This document shows, in pieces, positions 45,747-58,424 of a DNA stretch of 64,000 bases. Made by a program: the position numbers and the translations under genes. Each line of letters starts with the position of its first letter. The first letter of the stretch is position 1. This stretch comes from Bryopsis sp. KO-2023. Taxonomy: Eukaryota; Chlorophyta; Ulvophyceae; Bryopsidales; Bryopsidaceae. Under the pieces are notes generated by a model. The model had not been told where the DNA came from. It searched no databases and saw only the letters and a program-made list of their open reading frames with translations. The stretch covers positions 6,138,001-6,202,000 of the forward strand of contig BSYQ01000001.1 in assembly GCA_030272585.1 (NCBI GenBank), given 5' to 3'.

Positions 45747-48010
45747 ATGGAAAACGCTTTGCTGGAAGCTTTGCGACATATTCTAGGCCAGGACCTAGGA
45801 AACTTTGACGAAGCCTACGTAAGGCAGTCTTTTGTTACCGCGCTCGAGAAAGTCCCCCACGTTACGACTAACCCAGTCGACCGTCCGAGTGGAACTACGA
45901 TCGGAGATTACTTCCCTATCGAAGGGACCGTGCAAGGGTATCGTTTGTTGGAAAAACTCGGACCTGGGGGCTTTGGGAGCGAGCTTCGCACTTGGTCGCC
46001 GGTTGTCTCGGCTCTGTTTGATCTCACCAGCGGTTTTTTGACGATCCTCTGCAGTCCGCATACGCCGCCTGCAGTGCGCCAAGTTCTAGGGCCTTACGCC
46101 CAAGGTTTTTATAGAACTCTCGTTCTCTCAGTTGAAAGTCTAGAAGTGTTGAGATTGAAAGCCGATAGTGGTGACAGTCACCCTGGGGCGTGGAAACTAC
46201 TTCAGGAAAAAATACGCCTTTCTTTTGCGGCGAAACAGTTTAGCGGAACTAGGACCGTCAGTACGCTCGAGAGTTTGAGCGAAGATTACCTGAAGTCCCT
46301 TTCTAAGTCACTAGGACAACAACGCGCTCAGGGATCGCGACCTCAGGGAAGAAAACGAAACGAAAGTGGATCGGGAAGCAGTGGAGGCTTTCGCGACCGA
46401 GGAAAGGAAAAAACTACTAAAACGGAATAATGGATCCGTACCAGGCGTGGACTTCGCTCCAGGTACGCGCTCGTTATCAGGAATGGGTCAGAGTGGGGAC
46501 GAGCCAAAGGGTGCTCAACCGTATCAGAAACGGAATACAGGCCAGGTTTGTCGGCGTGCCCGACCCAGTTCGTCCGAAAAAAAGAGTGAGACCTGTCGAA
46601 AAGAACGCAGAATGGGAAAAAATAAAAGAGGATTATCTCAGAAAAGGGGCGATTCAGCAAATCGCAGCGCCTAGCGCAAGTGGGATTTGCAGTCATGCTT
46701 TTTTAGTAGATAAACGAAACGAGAACGGAGAGGTTAGCGGTAAGCGGTTGATTATAGATTTGCGACCTTTGAATCGCCAGGTCGAACCTCATCCAGTGCA
46801 ATATGAGGATCTTAGGTCGCTTTCTACACATCTCCGACCTAATGATTACATGATCAAATGGGATTTAAAAGATGCATTTTTTCATTTGGGTATAGACCCC
46901 ATGCATCAACAATTTTTTGAGTTTGAGATGGAAGGGGAGTTTTTTCGTTGTACTTCCCTTCCTTTCGGTTATCGGGGCTCTCCCCTCCTTTTTTGCGAAC
47001 TAATTCAACAGTTCGTTCGTTTTTTACGGAACCCCGGAGGAGTAGCCCATCTTGAATCACAAGGGGATCATGATTTTATTTTTCAGTTTTGGGATCGATA
47101 TCGGAATTCGATCGATCCAGTTCGAATCACATGGTATCTCGACGATTTTATGGGGATGCATGGGGACCCCGCTGAATTAGAGATTTTTGGTTCGTTAGTC
47201 AAGGGAATGATGAGTCAGTTGGGATTACAGTGGAAGGAAGAAAAATCTTCCTGGAATCCCCAGCGACGACTTCAGCACCTCGGTTTTCTTGTCGATACCG
47301 AGTCGTGCTTGTTTATTTTGCCTCCTCACAGGCTGGCGAAGCTCAAGAAGCTCGCTCGCCGCGTTCGAGTTACAGCGCTGCAGAAGGGACGTCGTTTGCC
47401 CGCTCGGGATCTCGCGCAGTTCACAGGGTATGCGCAATCCTGTCGCCTCGCCATTCCAGGGACGCGCTACTGGCTCCACCACCTCTATCGATGTCTACAG
47501 GGCCTGCGTTCTTGGAGCAGTCGAGTTCAGGTGTCGCGGCCAGCTTTGGCGGAGCTCCGCCATTGGCAGAAGCTGGATCCCGACACAGTATCCATGGCGC
47601 TTTGGCCACCACTTCCGACGCACACTTTGAGCGTCGACGCCAGTACAACGGGGTGGGGAGCGAAGTTGGAAACCCCTGGACAGAGAGTTCCAGCACTCGC
47701 CGCGGGTTTCTGGCAACACACGGAGAAGGAGCACATCAACGGCCTGGAGATTACGGCGGTGCGCAAAGCCGTCGATTATTTCAAATCGGAGCTGCGCAAT
47801 CAACGCATCACTCTGGTGACAGACAGTTTGGTCACCCGCTGGGTACTGAGTCGGCAGAATTCCCGTTCCAGCGCGTTACATCGCACGTACAGTCACGTGT
47901 ATCGCCTGTTGGATTCATTGGGGATCGACATGGAGCTCAAGTGGATACCGTCCAAGGACAACCATATGCCCGACATACTGTCCCGACTCACGTCAGCCGA
48001 GGAGTACAGA
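45747..48010 (+). mobile_element. DIRS-like retroelement, partial
   Basis: Two adjacent plus-strand coding blocks (about 45747-46430 and 46430-48010). The second contains a reverse transcriptase and RNase H of DIRS/Ngaro type: I-I-D-L-R-P-L-N-R, W-D-L-K-D-A-F-F-H-L, L-P-F-G-Y-R-G-S-P, active site W-Y-L-D-D-F, then L-S-V-D-A-S-T-T-G-W-G-A and W-I-P-S-K-D-N-H-M-P-D. No protease or integrase accompanies it, as expected for DIRS elements, which use a tyrosine recombinase. The first block looks like a structural (Gag-like) protein with a charged Gly/Arg-rich tail. The recombinase and end repeats are not in view. The element appears to be cut at 48010 by the LTR of LTR-4, so its right part, if it survives, lies beyond this window. 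Confidence 0.7.
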
Positions 48011-48329
48011 TGATACCGGAATCAACGGTTATGGAAGTCCCAGCAGCGGAATAGACATGGACTATTCCCTGCAGCAGAATCAATCTGACTGGACCACGGT
48101 CTACCAGCCTGGAATGGTGCCAGCTGTGGACCGCGTCCAGTCAGGACCTCATTCTGATCCCCATCATACATGTGTGGTCATGCACGGACCCAAGTCCGGA
48201 TGACCTGGAATACGGTTAACCACGATTCTGCCCGCGGGACTAGCCCAGCAGACTATAAGAACCCGAGTCCACAGTTGTGGACTACCCCAGTTATTTTGAC
48301 GGAATAGTCTACTCAGAATCACCATATCA
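48011..48329 (+). repeat. Probable 5' LTR of LTR-4
   Basis: About 319 bp starting TGATACCG and ending ATATCA, followed by two bases and the primer-binding site. It contains a TATAAG-type box (about 48256). No partner copy in the window; boundary inferred. Confidence 0.5.
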
Positions 48330-48331
48330 AC

Positions 48332-48343
48332 TGGTTTCGGAGC
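48332..48343 (+). other. Primer-binding site of LTR-4
   Basis: TGGTTTCGGAGC on the plus strand, the same 12 bases as in the other three LTR elements. Confidence 0.75.
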
Positions 48344-48495
48344 GAACCTCTTTCCTCTGTTCGACTACGCACCGTGCATGGACCACGCACAAACTACCGA
48401 CCAGCCTACCGCGGAGTTTTGGGCATACTACTACCAAAAAGTCTGTGCCTCATACGGGACTAGCGGAGACTACGCAGAAAGCGTCGGGTCTACAG

Positions 48496-50424
48496 ATGGA
48501 CAGACAGATGATACCACACCAAGCTCAGTCCGACCGGATGTCTATATCCGAGGGGGAGGAGTACTACGAGGATCCCCCTATGGAGGAACCACTACCAGTT
48601 CCAGTGAACGTTCAGAATGTTCAGAACAACGTTCTGTACAATCACCACCAAGTCGAGATCAACAACCAGCACCAGGAAATATTGGAGCAGAGTGCGGAAG
48701 AAGTGCATAGGCTACGCGGCGACACTCACGAGTGGGCGACGCGGACTGAGACCGAACTGACAGCAGCCTTGGAGGAAATACGCCAGTGGGTACGGACTAC
48801 TCAAACTAATGGAGCCCAGGATAATGTTCTCAGGCTTGAAGAGTTACGACAGAGTCTACTGGAGGAGATGGCGCAGCACCGTGAAAATACCCATGACCAA
48901 GCTCTTCGAAGCGAAGAACGCGTCCTGCAGGCCCATGAAAGACTCGCGGAGAGAATGGACCGAAAGGCGGAACATTTGGTGGACCGCGCGGACCGTTTCG
49001 AGCGCAAGGTGGAACTTGGCGAAGTGGAAACGAAGACTACGGTGGAGGACTTGGTCCACAAAATCAACAAGATACCGAAGCATATTCCGCCCCAGAACGT
49101 GGCAGCATGGCCAGTGAACACTGTGGTCCAAGATCCACACGCGGCCCAGGTCGAGGCGGAGAATGCAGGTGGACCACCAATTCCACCAGCCCAGGTGCCA
49201 CCACCGCAACGTCTACCCCGACCGACTGACGGAGTCCGAATTCCGGGAATAGGCCAGTCCTCAGCAGCAGCATCGGGACACTTGCCAACAGACCCTTTCG
49301 CTGGTATGGGGTCCTATGCGTCAGTCCAGCAACAAGGACCAGGCCAGGGACAAGCGGGGTCTAGCAGACAGCACGCCATGGGAGGACGTGGTGGTGGAGG
49401 ACCAGGAGACCCAGGAGGAGACGATGACGGAAATGGGCGAGGACCACCAAGAAATCCACGTGACCCAAGAGGCGGGCCAGGTGGACCAGGCGGGCCAGGC
49501 GGTCCAGAAGGACCAGGAGGGCCAGGAGGACCAGGCGGGCCAGGAGGACCACACGGACCACCACTGGTACCAGATGGCAACGCCGGACCTGGCGCCAACG
49601 TCTTGCGCCAACTGAAGCTCAATATGCCGAAGGCGTTCACGGGCCAAGGTGAAGTCTCAGTCTGGGTGATGGAGATGAGCCGCTGGTTGCGCGCGTATGA
49701 CCTGCCGGAATACCACTGGGACCGCGTTTTCGCCACACACCTGTCTGGTGCAGCTTCCCGCTGGATGAACCTGCACGAGTTACACGTCAGTCAGGGCATC
49801 AAGGCCCCATTTGCGGACTGGTCCGAACTGACTCGGGAATTGAGGAATCAGTTTGAACCTACCACGACGGCTGAGCGTGCGAGAACCGAATTGCGCACGT
49901 TACGACATATCGGGTCCGTGAGGGACTACGTGAACAAATTCCAAGGAATTTGTTTTCGTATACCCTCCATGACCAATGAGGAGCAGTATTCAGCATTCAT
50001 CTCAGGTCTAAAGGAACCTATCAAGACCTCTGTGGCCGGCTTTGTACGAGGCTCAGTACAGGAAGCGATCGAAATGTCCGAGCGCTTGGACGGTGTCAGA
50101 GCTCTACAAGCTGGGAATGCAGGCGGACCACGACGCAGATGGAGACAGAGACCGGACAGAGTCAATGCATTGGGAGGTATTCCCGAGGAGCCGGACCGCA
50201 TGAACAACATCAATAATCATCAGCGCGATGGTCAACGGCGTGATCAAGGACGTGGCCGAGGACGAGGCCGCGGTCGCGGTCGTGGCCAAGGACGTGGACA
50301 AGGGCGAGGCGGTGGACAACGACCAGCAGGAGGACCACCGGGACTCAAGTGCTATTTGTGCAATGGAAATCATGGAGTCCGCAACTGTCCAGGATTGGAC
50401 AGAGCACGCCGTTCTTTAAACTAG
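48496..50424 (+). mobile_element. LTR-4 gag
   Basis: Plus-strand frame downstream of the primer-binding site; I take the ATG at 48496 because the frame's earlier ATG lies inside the proposed LTR. An N-terminal coiled coil of about 150 residues is followed by a collagen-like stretch of Gly-Gly-Pro repeats (about 49470-49560). Then come a Ty3 capsid region (F-A-T-H-L-S-G-A-A-S-R-W-M, then L-R-H-I-G-S-V-R-D-Y-V-N-K-F), an Arg-Gly repeat tract and one CCHC zinc knuckle (C-Y-L-C-N-G-N-H-G-V-R-N-C). It overlaps the start of pol in another frame, a common arrangement in this family. Confidence 0.75.
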
Positions 50425-53400
50425 AAGACCGAGGCGAGCCACCGGCCTCTAGAGAAGAACGGGGTGGCATAGAAGGATGGAGCGAAGAGGACGATGAAGG
50501 GAATAACACGGGCCTGAGGGGTGAGCCCAGAGATAAGACTAAGGGGACCGACGATTTACCCATTCTTAGTCCCACAGCAGGCAATGGGTCTGGACATCAA
50601 GGGACGATTCCAGCGAAGAACGTCGGACCGGTCAACAACCGGTATACGGAGAGTAATGAGAGTATGGGATCTCATAATAGGGAATTCCAGAGGGAGAATT
50701 CACCTTCAGCATCTCATGGGGAGAATGCACAGGGACACAATCCTGCTGTGTCCCAGGCTGGGCAGAGCCAACAACAAAGTTCAGTGAGTAGCACCGGGAC
50801 CACGGGGGTGGACCGGGATGAACATGGAGAAAGCGCGTTCTTGGGTAGAACGGGCCTGACTAACAACAAAACCATCTTCAGGGGATTTGAGCTGGAGGTA
50901 ACAATCAAGGGACATAAAGCATGGGCTTATGTGGACTCAGGCAGCTGGGAGAATTACATATCCTTATCTTTCTTGGAGCAAACAGGACTCCAAGCTGAAG
51001 ATATGCAGAAGACTCTCACCATGGCAGATGGACCAGTAAGAAAAACAAAAGGGAGAATCAGGAATTTGAGAATGAAATGTGGAACTACCACATTGAGAGC
51101 AGACTTGGATGTGTTCCCGGGAATGGCGTACGACATCATACTTGGCCTACCCTGGCTGGACAAGGAAAACCCGGACATGCAATTCCGGGAGCGAACCATT
51201 TGTGTCCAGCGAGGACAGCACCAAGTCCGATTGCCGATCAGGAGCATGATACCCCCAGAGCCAGGAACCGTACCATGCCTGGCAGGCGTTGCGCCAGTGG
51301 GACCATCAAACATCTTCAAGAGTGTACGGGAAAACGAGACCGAAGCAATGCTGTTGGTAGTCCAGGAAGCAGACGAGTGGGGCGAGAGTGAATCGACTGG
51401 ACCAGCGGATGACCTTGCCAAGATCCTTACCACGGATACTCCCACCCTGATTTGGGATGTGGCCAAGGCCCACAAAACTGTGTTCGCTTCCGACCTACCA
51501 AAAGGGAGACCACCAGTGCGCAAGGGACACGAATTCCACATCGACTTGGAACCGGATACCAAGCCGATATTCCGTCCTATCTACAAACTTTCACCTGCGG
51601 AATTGGAGGAAGTCCGAAAACAGACGGAATACCTTTTGGACCGAGACCTCATCAAACCGTCGGAAAGCCCATGGGGCGCCCCCATACTATTCGCGCCCAA
51701 GAAAGATGGAGGATTGCGCATGTGCATTGATTACAGGTGGTTGAACCAACGGACCATTCGCAATCGCTACCCGCTTCCCTTACCTGACGAATTGCTGGAC
51801 CGACTCCATGGTGCCAAGGTCTTCAGTCGTTTGGACTTGCGCAGTGGCTACTGGCAGATGCCAATTAGTCCGGAGGACCAGGACAAAACGGCATTCCGGA
51901 CTAGGTACGGGCATTATGAGTTCAAGGTTGTGCCCTTTGGACTCACTAATGCCCCACCACAATTCATGGCAATGATAAATGATATTTTCAGGGATTTCCA
52001 TGATGAATTTCTGGTTGTTTTCCTTGATGATATTATCATCTATTCCAAAAATATGGAAGACCATGCCAAGCATCTCAAACTAGTCCTGGAGAGACTGGAG
52101 CAGCATTCCTTATATGCGAAGGCATCCAAATGTGCCCTGGCGGTCCCTGCGGTGGACTTCGTTGGACACTGGGTGTCGCAGGATGGCATATCCCCTCATA
52201 GGAGTAAAGTCGAGACCATCCAGAAGTGGCCTGCGCCTACCAATGTCCCAGAAGTCCGCAGTTTCATCGGAATGGTATCCTATTACAGGAAATTTATCCA
52301 TTCCTATGCGAAGATCGCAGCACCTATCCAAGCATTGTTACGCAAGGATGCACCTTGGACCTGGGGACCAGCACAACGGACTGCATTTGAAGCCTTGAAG
52401 ACCAGTCTCACCACGTCACCAGTTCTTCTCCTCGCTGATCCCACCAAGCCATATACGGTGGTGACCGACGCATCAGACCTTGCCATTGGCGGGACTCTGA
52501 TGCAGGACCAAGGCTCGGGACTACAGCCTATTGCATTCCTCAGCCGGAGTCTGACGAATGCGGAGAAGAATTATTCTGCCTATGAGAGGGAATTGTTGGG
52601 CATTGCGTATGCTCTTGCTCATTGGCGGCATTACTTGGAAGGCGCTCCCGGCGGGACCACCGTCTACACGGACCATCAGCCCGCCACTCACTTCCTCCAA
52701 CAGCGTGTCCTATCCCGGACACAGACCCGTTGGTTGAAAGCGGGCTATTTCCAGTCTATTCTGCCCAAAATTGTCTACCTCCCCGGCCGTGCCAATGTTG
52801 TGGCGGATGCTTTGTCCCGACGACCGGACCGAGTTTCTGCAATTTCAGGGGCTGAAATTTCCCCGGGGGAGATCCAGGAGTGGCAGGACGCGTTACATGC
52901 CGATCCTGCCTTGCAGACTACCTATTCCCTCCTGGAGCAAGGGAAACCAGTCCAAGGCTACACCATGGGAGACAATTTCTTGTTGTATTATACAGGTCCA
53001 AGCCCACAGGCTACTCCAAAAGTGGTAGTCCCCAAAGGAAAAAGGGAGACTATTCTGAAGACTTATCATGATGCGGTGACAGCGGGTCACCCGGGAATTG
53101 AGAGGACCACTGAACTTATCAAACGACATTACTGGTGGAAGGGAATGGGACAGACCATTTCCCACTACGTGAGAACGTGCCCCACCTGCCAGGTTATGAA
53201 GACCGAGACATCGAAAGCCAAAGGACTACTGAGTCCGCTGCCGATTCCGAGCTTCAAGTGGGAGCAAGTAACCACCGACCTCGTGACCGACCTGCCGGAG
53301 TCTAATGGCTACACAGCCGTGGCAGTGTTCGTGGATAGACTCACAAAATACTGCAAGTTTGCTCCATGTACCAAGGAGGTTTCGGCCAAGGACTACGCCG

Positions 53401-54347
53401 GACTCTATTTCCAGTATGTGTTCCCTCAAGCAGGAATCCCGGAAGCAATCGTCTCTGACAGGGACCCAAGGTTCACCAGCAAGTTCTGGAGAGAACTATT
53501 CCGGCTGGTGGGGACCAAGCTGAAGATGTCGACTGCCTACCATCCCCAAACGGATGGCCAGTCGGAGGTCACGATACGGACCTTGGAGAATTTCCTGAGG
53601 CCATACCTGGAGGACAGACCAGAACGGTGGTCTGAGCTATTGACGACAGTGGAATTTGCCGCGAACAATTCCGTCAATGCTTCCACCGGACACACACCAT
53701 TCTACCTGATGAATGGTCAGCATCCCAAGGGAATCGACATGGTCGACAGGACAGGGACCAAGGTACAGGCAGTGGACGAAATGTTGAAGGACATGCAGCA
53801 GACTATGGATGAAGCAAGGACGCAGTATCAGAAAGCGCAAGACCAAATGTGCCAGACCGCCAACAAGAAAAGAAGACATGTGGAATACGAGGTAGGAGAC
53901 GAAGTCTGCCTCCGGTGCAAACATTTGTCTCTGGCATTCACGAAGCACATTCCTGCGAAAGTCCGGAGAAGATTTATTGGACCATTCAAGATTGTGGCCA
54001 AAATATCACCTCTGGCATATACCCTGGACTTACCAGAGACTTGGAAGATACATCCTACAGTCCATGTTTCAAAGTTGAAAAGCTATGAAAGGTCTGAGGA
54101 GTTTGTGAGAGATGAAGTCCCAGGACCAGCTGTGACAGACCAAGCAACTGGGAATGCGGAATATGAGGTGGAATCAATTGTCCAAGTCCGAGGCAAAGGG
54201 AAACGCAGGGAATGGCTGGTGATCTGGAAGGGTTACCCATTGCATGAAGCCACATGGGAGCCACGAGAGCATTTGGAGAATTCGAAGGACGCCATGGAAG
54301 AATTTGAACGCAAGACTACGACCCGTCTTCGGACCAGGCGTAGATAA
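50349..54347 (+). mobile_element. LTR-4 pol with chromodomain
   Basis: One long plus-strand frame of about 1330 codons. In order: protease (A-W-A-Y-V-D-S-G-S-W), reverse transcriptase (M-C-I-D-Y-R-W-L-N, F-S-R-L-D-L-R-S-G-Y-W, V-V-F-L-D-D-I-I-I), RNase H (V-V-T-D-A-S-D-L-A-I-G-G), integrase (H...H...C-P-T-C zinc site, T-T-D-L-V-T-D-L-P, I-V-S-D-R-D-P-R-F-T-S, A-Y-H-P-Q-T-D-G-Q-S-E) and a C-terminal chromodomain (E-W-L-V-I-W-K-G-Y-P, then A-T-W-E-P). Chromodomain at the end of integrase defines chromoviruses and steers insertion to marked chromatin. Confidence 0.85.
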
Positions 54348-54645
54348 GATCACTCAGCAAGTGGAACGAGACTTAGGATGGGAGAATCGGAATACGGAAT
54401 ACCTGCAGAAGTGGTATGGACTTAGGTAGTATGGGCTACCGTGTTACATAATCATTACTGTATGGTAAGGTGATTCTCACTAAGCCGACCAGGGAGAAGG
54501 TCACATCTTGGCGTGCCCTCTGCATGGCGAATCTGACGACTTTAAATCATTACACTACGGACTTGACAGAAACTGTTTATCAAGTCTGCGGAATATTGGC
54601 GAAAGACCTTGCAACCCGACGATCAAAGACACAAACGACGACAGA

Positions 54646-55098
54646 ATGGATTTCTCTGGGATGAAAAAGTTGATTGAGAAGGCGGAGGAAAATGCCAAGA
54701 GGGTGGAACAATTGGAGGTCGAAGTCGCTGAACTGAAGGCGCAGAATGGAGTGCTGCGCGAGGAGCTGGAACAGGCACGGGGATCTTTCGGAATAGTCAC
54801 ACGCACGATTGGGGTGGCTAAAAAGCGAGAAGGATATCTGGTGCGACAGCTGCAGGAAATTCAGTCTATGGTTGAGGAAACTGTGGACAAGGCTCTGGCG
54901 AAAGTATGTGATGAGACCACGCCCACGGACCAAAGGGAAGACGAGTTGCCGGCATGGCCAAAGAGGGCAAGGCGCTCCAGTCCACTTCCGGGATTCAGAG
55001 ACGTGGACAGCAAAAAGGGCGCAAAGGATGTCAACAAGAATGTCAAAAAGGATGCGAGGAGCAGTGCAAAAAGTGAGGGACAAAGTGGGAAGAGTGAG
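54646..55098 (+). mobile_element. Extra reading frame downstream of LTR-4 pol
   Basis: Plus-strand frame starting at an ATG, reading a coiled coil (I-E-K-A-E-E-N-A-K-R-V-E-Q-L-E) and then a Lys/Ser-rich tail. It is cut by the LTR-3 insertion. A Cys/His-rich coding-like stretch resumes at 63742. No family recognised. It may be a third gene of LTR-4 or flanking sequence. Confidence 0.5.
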
Positions 55099-55149
55099 TG
55101 TAAGACACGGGAGTGGTATAAAGACAATGGAACTTTACAAAGAACACCG

Positions 55150-55235
55150 AGTCCACCACCACACTACTCTTGTAGTGCGGACCGGTCAAAGACAGTTACG
55201 GTTGCGGCGGAGGTTCGAATCCTCCCCGGAACCAC
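55150..55235 (+). other. tRNA-like module 1 in LTR-3 LTR
   Basis: A perfect B box GGTTCGAATCC (55212-55222) sits in a perfect 5-bp T-arm hairpin (GGAGG...CCTCC), with a weak A box upstream. It lies on the strand opposite to the element. The second copy is at 63473-63558. Confidence 0.6.
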
Positions 55236-55311
55236 TTCTCACTCATTCACACATTGTCACACAATTGTCCCTTAGTCCGGTCAGTCACCCAACTAACCGT
55301 CAACAACCAAC

Positions 55312-55390
55312 ACTCAGCCGAGTGGTTCGGACAGAAAAAGTAAGACTCGCGATCCGGAGATCACGAGTTCGAATCCCACTAAGCCCACAC
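55312..55390 (+). other. tRNA-like module 2 in LTR-3 LTR
   Basis: Resembles a class II (Ser/Leu-like) tRNA: GCCGAGTGGTTCGG as D-arm/A box, B box AGTTCGAATCC (55366-55376). The acceptor stem is not convincing. The second copy is at 63635-63713. Confidence 0.6.
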
Positions 55391-55705
55391 TTCCACTTCC
55401 ACTAAGAAAACTGTCACAAGACTCCCCCTGACCTTGGGAAGCTGGACCCCCAGTCCTAAGGTCACCATAAGCACATAGAAAAACCAGCAAAGAAATAGAG
55501 CACTCCCCCAAAGGCAAAAAGGAAAAAGCCCCATCTGAAAAGCCAAACTCCAAGATAGTAGAAAAGAAATCAGCTGACCTGGTCTCAGCACTAACACCAT
55601 CTCCCCTGAACCCCCAACAGTCATAGACTGAAATTCAATTCTCATTCCCTTATCTCATTAAGAATACTTCTCATTTTTACTCACTATTGGCATCAATGAT
55701 TCCAA

Positions 55706-57796
55706 TCATCTCCATCCCCAAATCCTCTTCTCTTGGACTGATGCCTCCAGTTGATTCTGCTGGAAATATGCTGCTGCAATGTCTGGGCAGTTCTCCAAAT
55801 TCCTGATAGGTTCCCAGCTGTCATGGCCTCTATCATACCCCTGCCATCTGATGAGGAACTCTCTTGAGGTCCTCCCCCTGCCTCTGCCTCTTCTGATCTC
55901 TCTGTGATCCAAGAATCTCTCCACATGGAACTCTGGGTTTCCATCAATGATCTCAGGAGGAACTGGGTTGGGTTCCCTTTCCCCATACTGTTCATCCTGG
56001 ATGTATCTCCTCAGCTTTGAGATATGGAACACTGGATGTAGACTCCACTGTTGAGGGACTTCCAATTCATAGGCCACTTGACCCACTCTCTTCAGAATCT
56101 TGAATGGACCCACATACTTTGGACCCAACTTCTTGCATCTGTCCCCAGCCAGCTTCAAGTCTTTTGTACTCAGGAGGACCACATCATTTACCCTGAACTC
56201 ATCTTCTCTCCTATGCTTGTCTGCATTCTGCTTCTGTCTATTCTGAGCTCTGGCAATGCATGTCTTGGCCACCTCCACATCCATCTTCAGATCATTCAAA
56301 ATTTCATCCACACCTCTGATGGGTGTCTCAATCTTCTTCCTCCCCAATAAGGCTGCAGGCACCAAAGGTTCTTCTCCAGAATTCAAATAGAATGGGCTAT
56401 ACCCAGTGCTGGATTGTTTCCCTTGGTTATACACAAATTCAGCTGCACTCAATTTCAAATCCCAGTCTGTTTGTGAATGGCTGACATAAGCTCTGAGGCT
56501 CTCTTCCAGGATTCTGTTGAGCCTTTCTGTCTGGCCATCTGATTGTGGATGCCTGGCAGATGACATCTTCAATGTGGTTCCTACCAGCTTCATCAATTCC
56601 TTCCACAGCTCAGAGGTGAATCTGGCATCTCTGTCAGATACCAGGTCTTCAGGCATTCCATGATGCCTCCAGACCTCATCAAACAGCATCCTGGCCATTC
56701 CTGTAGCTCCAATGGTTCCTTGGGTTGCACAAAAGTGGGACATTTTGGACATCCTGTCCACAAACACCACTATAGCATCCTTTCCCCTCTCAGTCCTTGG
56801 TAGTCCTGTGATGAGATCCAAGCTCACTGAGCTCCATCTCCTGTTGGGGATCTGCAATGGTTGTAGGTCTCCAGCAATCTTTTGGGTAGATGACTTGGTC
56901 TTCTGACATACAGGACAGCTCCTGCAATATTGAGCTACCTCTTGAGACATCTTCTTCCACCAAAAGTTCTGCTGTAGTGTAGACAGGGTTCTCTCCTTTC
57001 CCTTATGTCCTCCAATCAAACTGTCATGCCCTTCCTTCATCACCATTGCTTTAAGACTTTGTGGCACCACAATCTTTCCTTCCACAGTCTGTAGAACTCC
57101 ATCAGCAGACATCTTGAACACCCTTTGGGTCTGGATGTCAGATTCCAGTCTCTTCAGGATTTCCTTGCAATGTTCATCATTCATCTGAGCATCAGCAACC
57201 TCCTTTGGACTCCCCTGAGCCATAGGTTCCATGGATGACTTCTCCAGTGCATTGATTTGTTCATCAGATCTTGACAATCCTTTTCCAGTACCCCATTTGG
57301 TACCTCCTCTTGCATCACTTGGCATCACATCTGTTTTCAGTCTCTCAGGCAGCTTTCCAGTTTGGCATCCAGTAACCTTCACCAATCTGGAACCCAATGG
57401 CTCTCCTGGTTGTTCATCAAACACAAGATCCTGTGGATGATTCTCTCCCCAGGCCCCCAAGCCTTGGTACCTCTGAACCTTGCCATCATGCTGTACAAGA
57501 GTTTTTGTTGTGCCAGTTGGTGTAGATGCCTTCAAATCTCCCCCTCCACTTCCAGAATCCCTTGGATCCACTGGATGTGGACATCTTGAGAGTGCATCAG
57601 CCACCACATTATCCTTCCCTGGGATGTGGACAGTTTGGAACCTGAAAGGAGCTAGGAACTCCACCCATCTAGCTTGTCTTCTGCTGAGATGCTGTTGAGA
57701 ATCCAGCCAAACTAATGACTGGTTGTCTGTCCTCAGAACAAACTCCCTTCCTTCCAAATATGCCCTCCACTTCCTTAGACAGTGGACAATTCCCAA
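55706..57796 (-). mobile_element. LTR-3 RNase H end, integrase and chromodomain
   Basis: Minus-strand coding block: RNase H end (F-V-L-R-T-D-N-Q-S-L-V-W-L), then G-K-D-N-V-V-A-D-A-L-S-R. The integrase has a C-R-S-C-P-V-C-Q zinc site and the core S-L-D-L-I-T-G-L-P and R-H-P-Q-S-D-G-Q-T-E-R-L-N. The chromodomain reads F-L-I-R-W-Q-G-Y-D and D-S-W-E-P. TIR-B borders its upstream side. Confidence 0.85.
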
Positions 57797-58254
57797 TAAC
57801 TCAATCTCATGGATTGGGTACCTGGCATACTATGGATCTGATCGATCTTCCAAAACTAAGGTAATATTAGGTCACAGCAGTAATCCGACATCATAACTGC
57901 GTCCTAGAACCGATTTTAGCAATGATCGGTTTTTTTTTTTTTTTTTTTCATTTTTGGCTGATCGGTGATCGTGATCGTGATCGGCCGATCAAATGTTGAT
58001 CGTGCTCTTGATCGTCCGATCACATGTTGATCGTGATCGTGATCGGTTCGCCGATCACCGATCTGATCGGTTGTTCCGATCACGATCCCGATCACGATCA
58101 AGCGCCGCGACCTGTCGGCACTTCATCGGCTGACCTTGATCGGTGTGATCGTCATCGGCCGATCGTGATCGGACCTGCATCCGATCATGATCGGTATTGA
58201 TCATTTGATCGATGAATTGATCGGTCTCGCGAAAATGCCGACAAGTCACCACCC

Positions 58255-58345
58255 GCAGGTGTTTCTGAGGTGGAAGGATTCGAACCGGGTACCTAACGGA
58301 TTAGAAGCATACTCACTAACGCTTGGACCACTCGGAGCCACGGTT
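58255..58345 (-). other. tRNA-like module, left arm of TIR-B
   Basis: On the minus strand: A box TGGCTCCGAGTGG (complement of 58328-58340) and perfect B box GGTTCGAATCC (complement of 58276-58286), with a longer gap as in Leu/Ser-type tRNAs. Confidence 0.65.
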
Positions 58346-58424
58346 TGTAGGTGATCCGTGTCATTATATAGGTGATCTGTCAGTCCGACAAACTGAGGTA
58401 TATAATGACACGGATGACCTAGTG

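Larger units (their letters stand above)
55099..55418 (-). repeat. 3' LTR of LTR-3
   Basis: 320 bp, the same as 63422-63741 by eye. Confidence 0.92.

Noticed and set aside
46854-48054. Minus-strand and alternative plus frames overlapping the DIRS-like RT
   Set aside because: Shadows of the RT-RNase H frame, which has clear motifs.
54348-55098. 3' LTR of LTR-4 right after its pol
   Set aside because: No sequence here repeats the 48.0-48.3 kb region, so the second LTR is taken to lie outside the window.
55150-55390. Functional tRNA genes in the LTR-3 LTRs
   Set aside because: B boxes are good but acceptor stems do not pair convincingly; called tRNA-like only. The same holds for the modules in the TIR elements.
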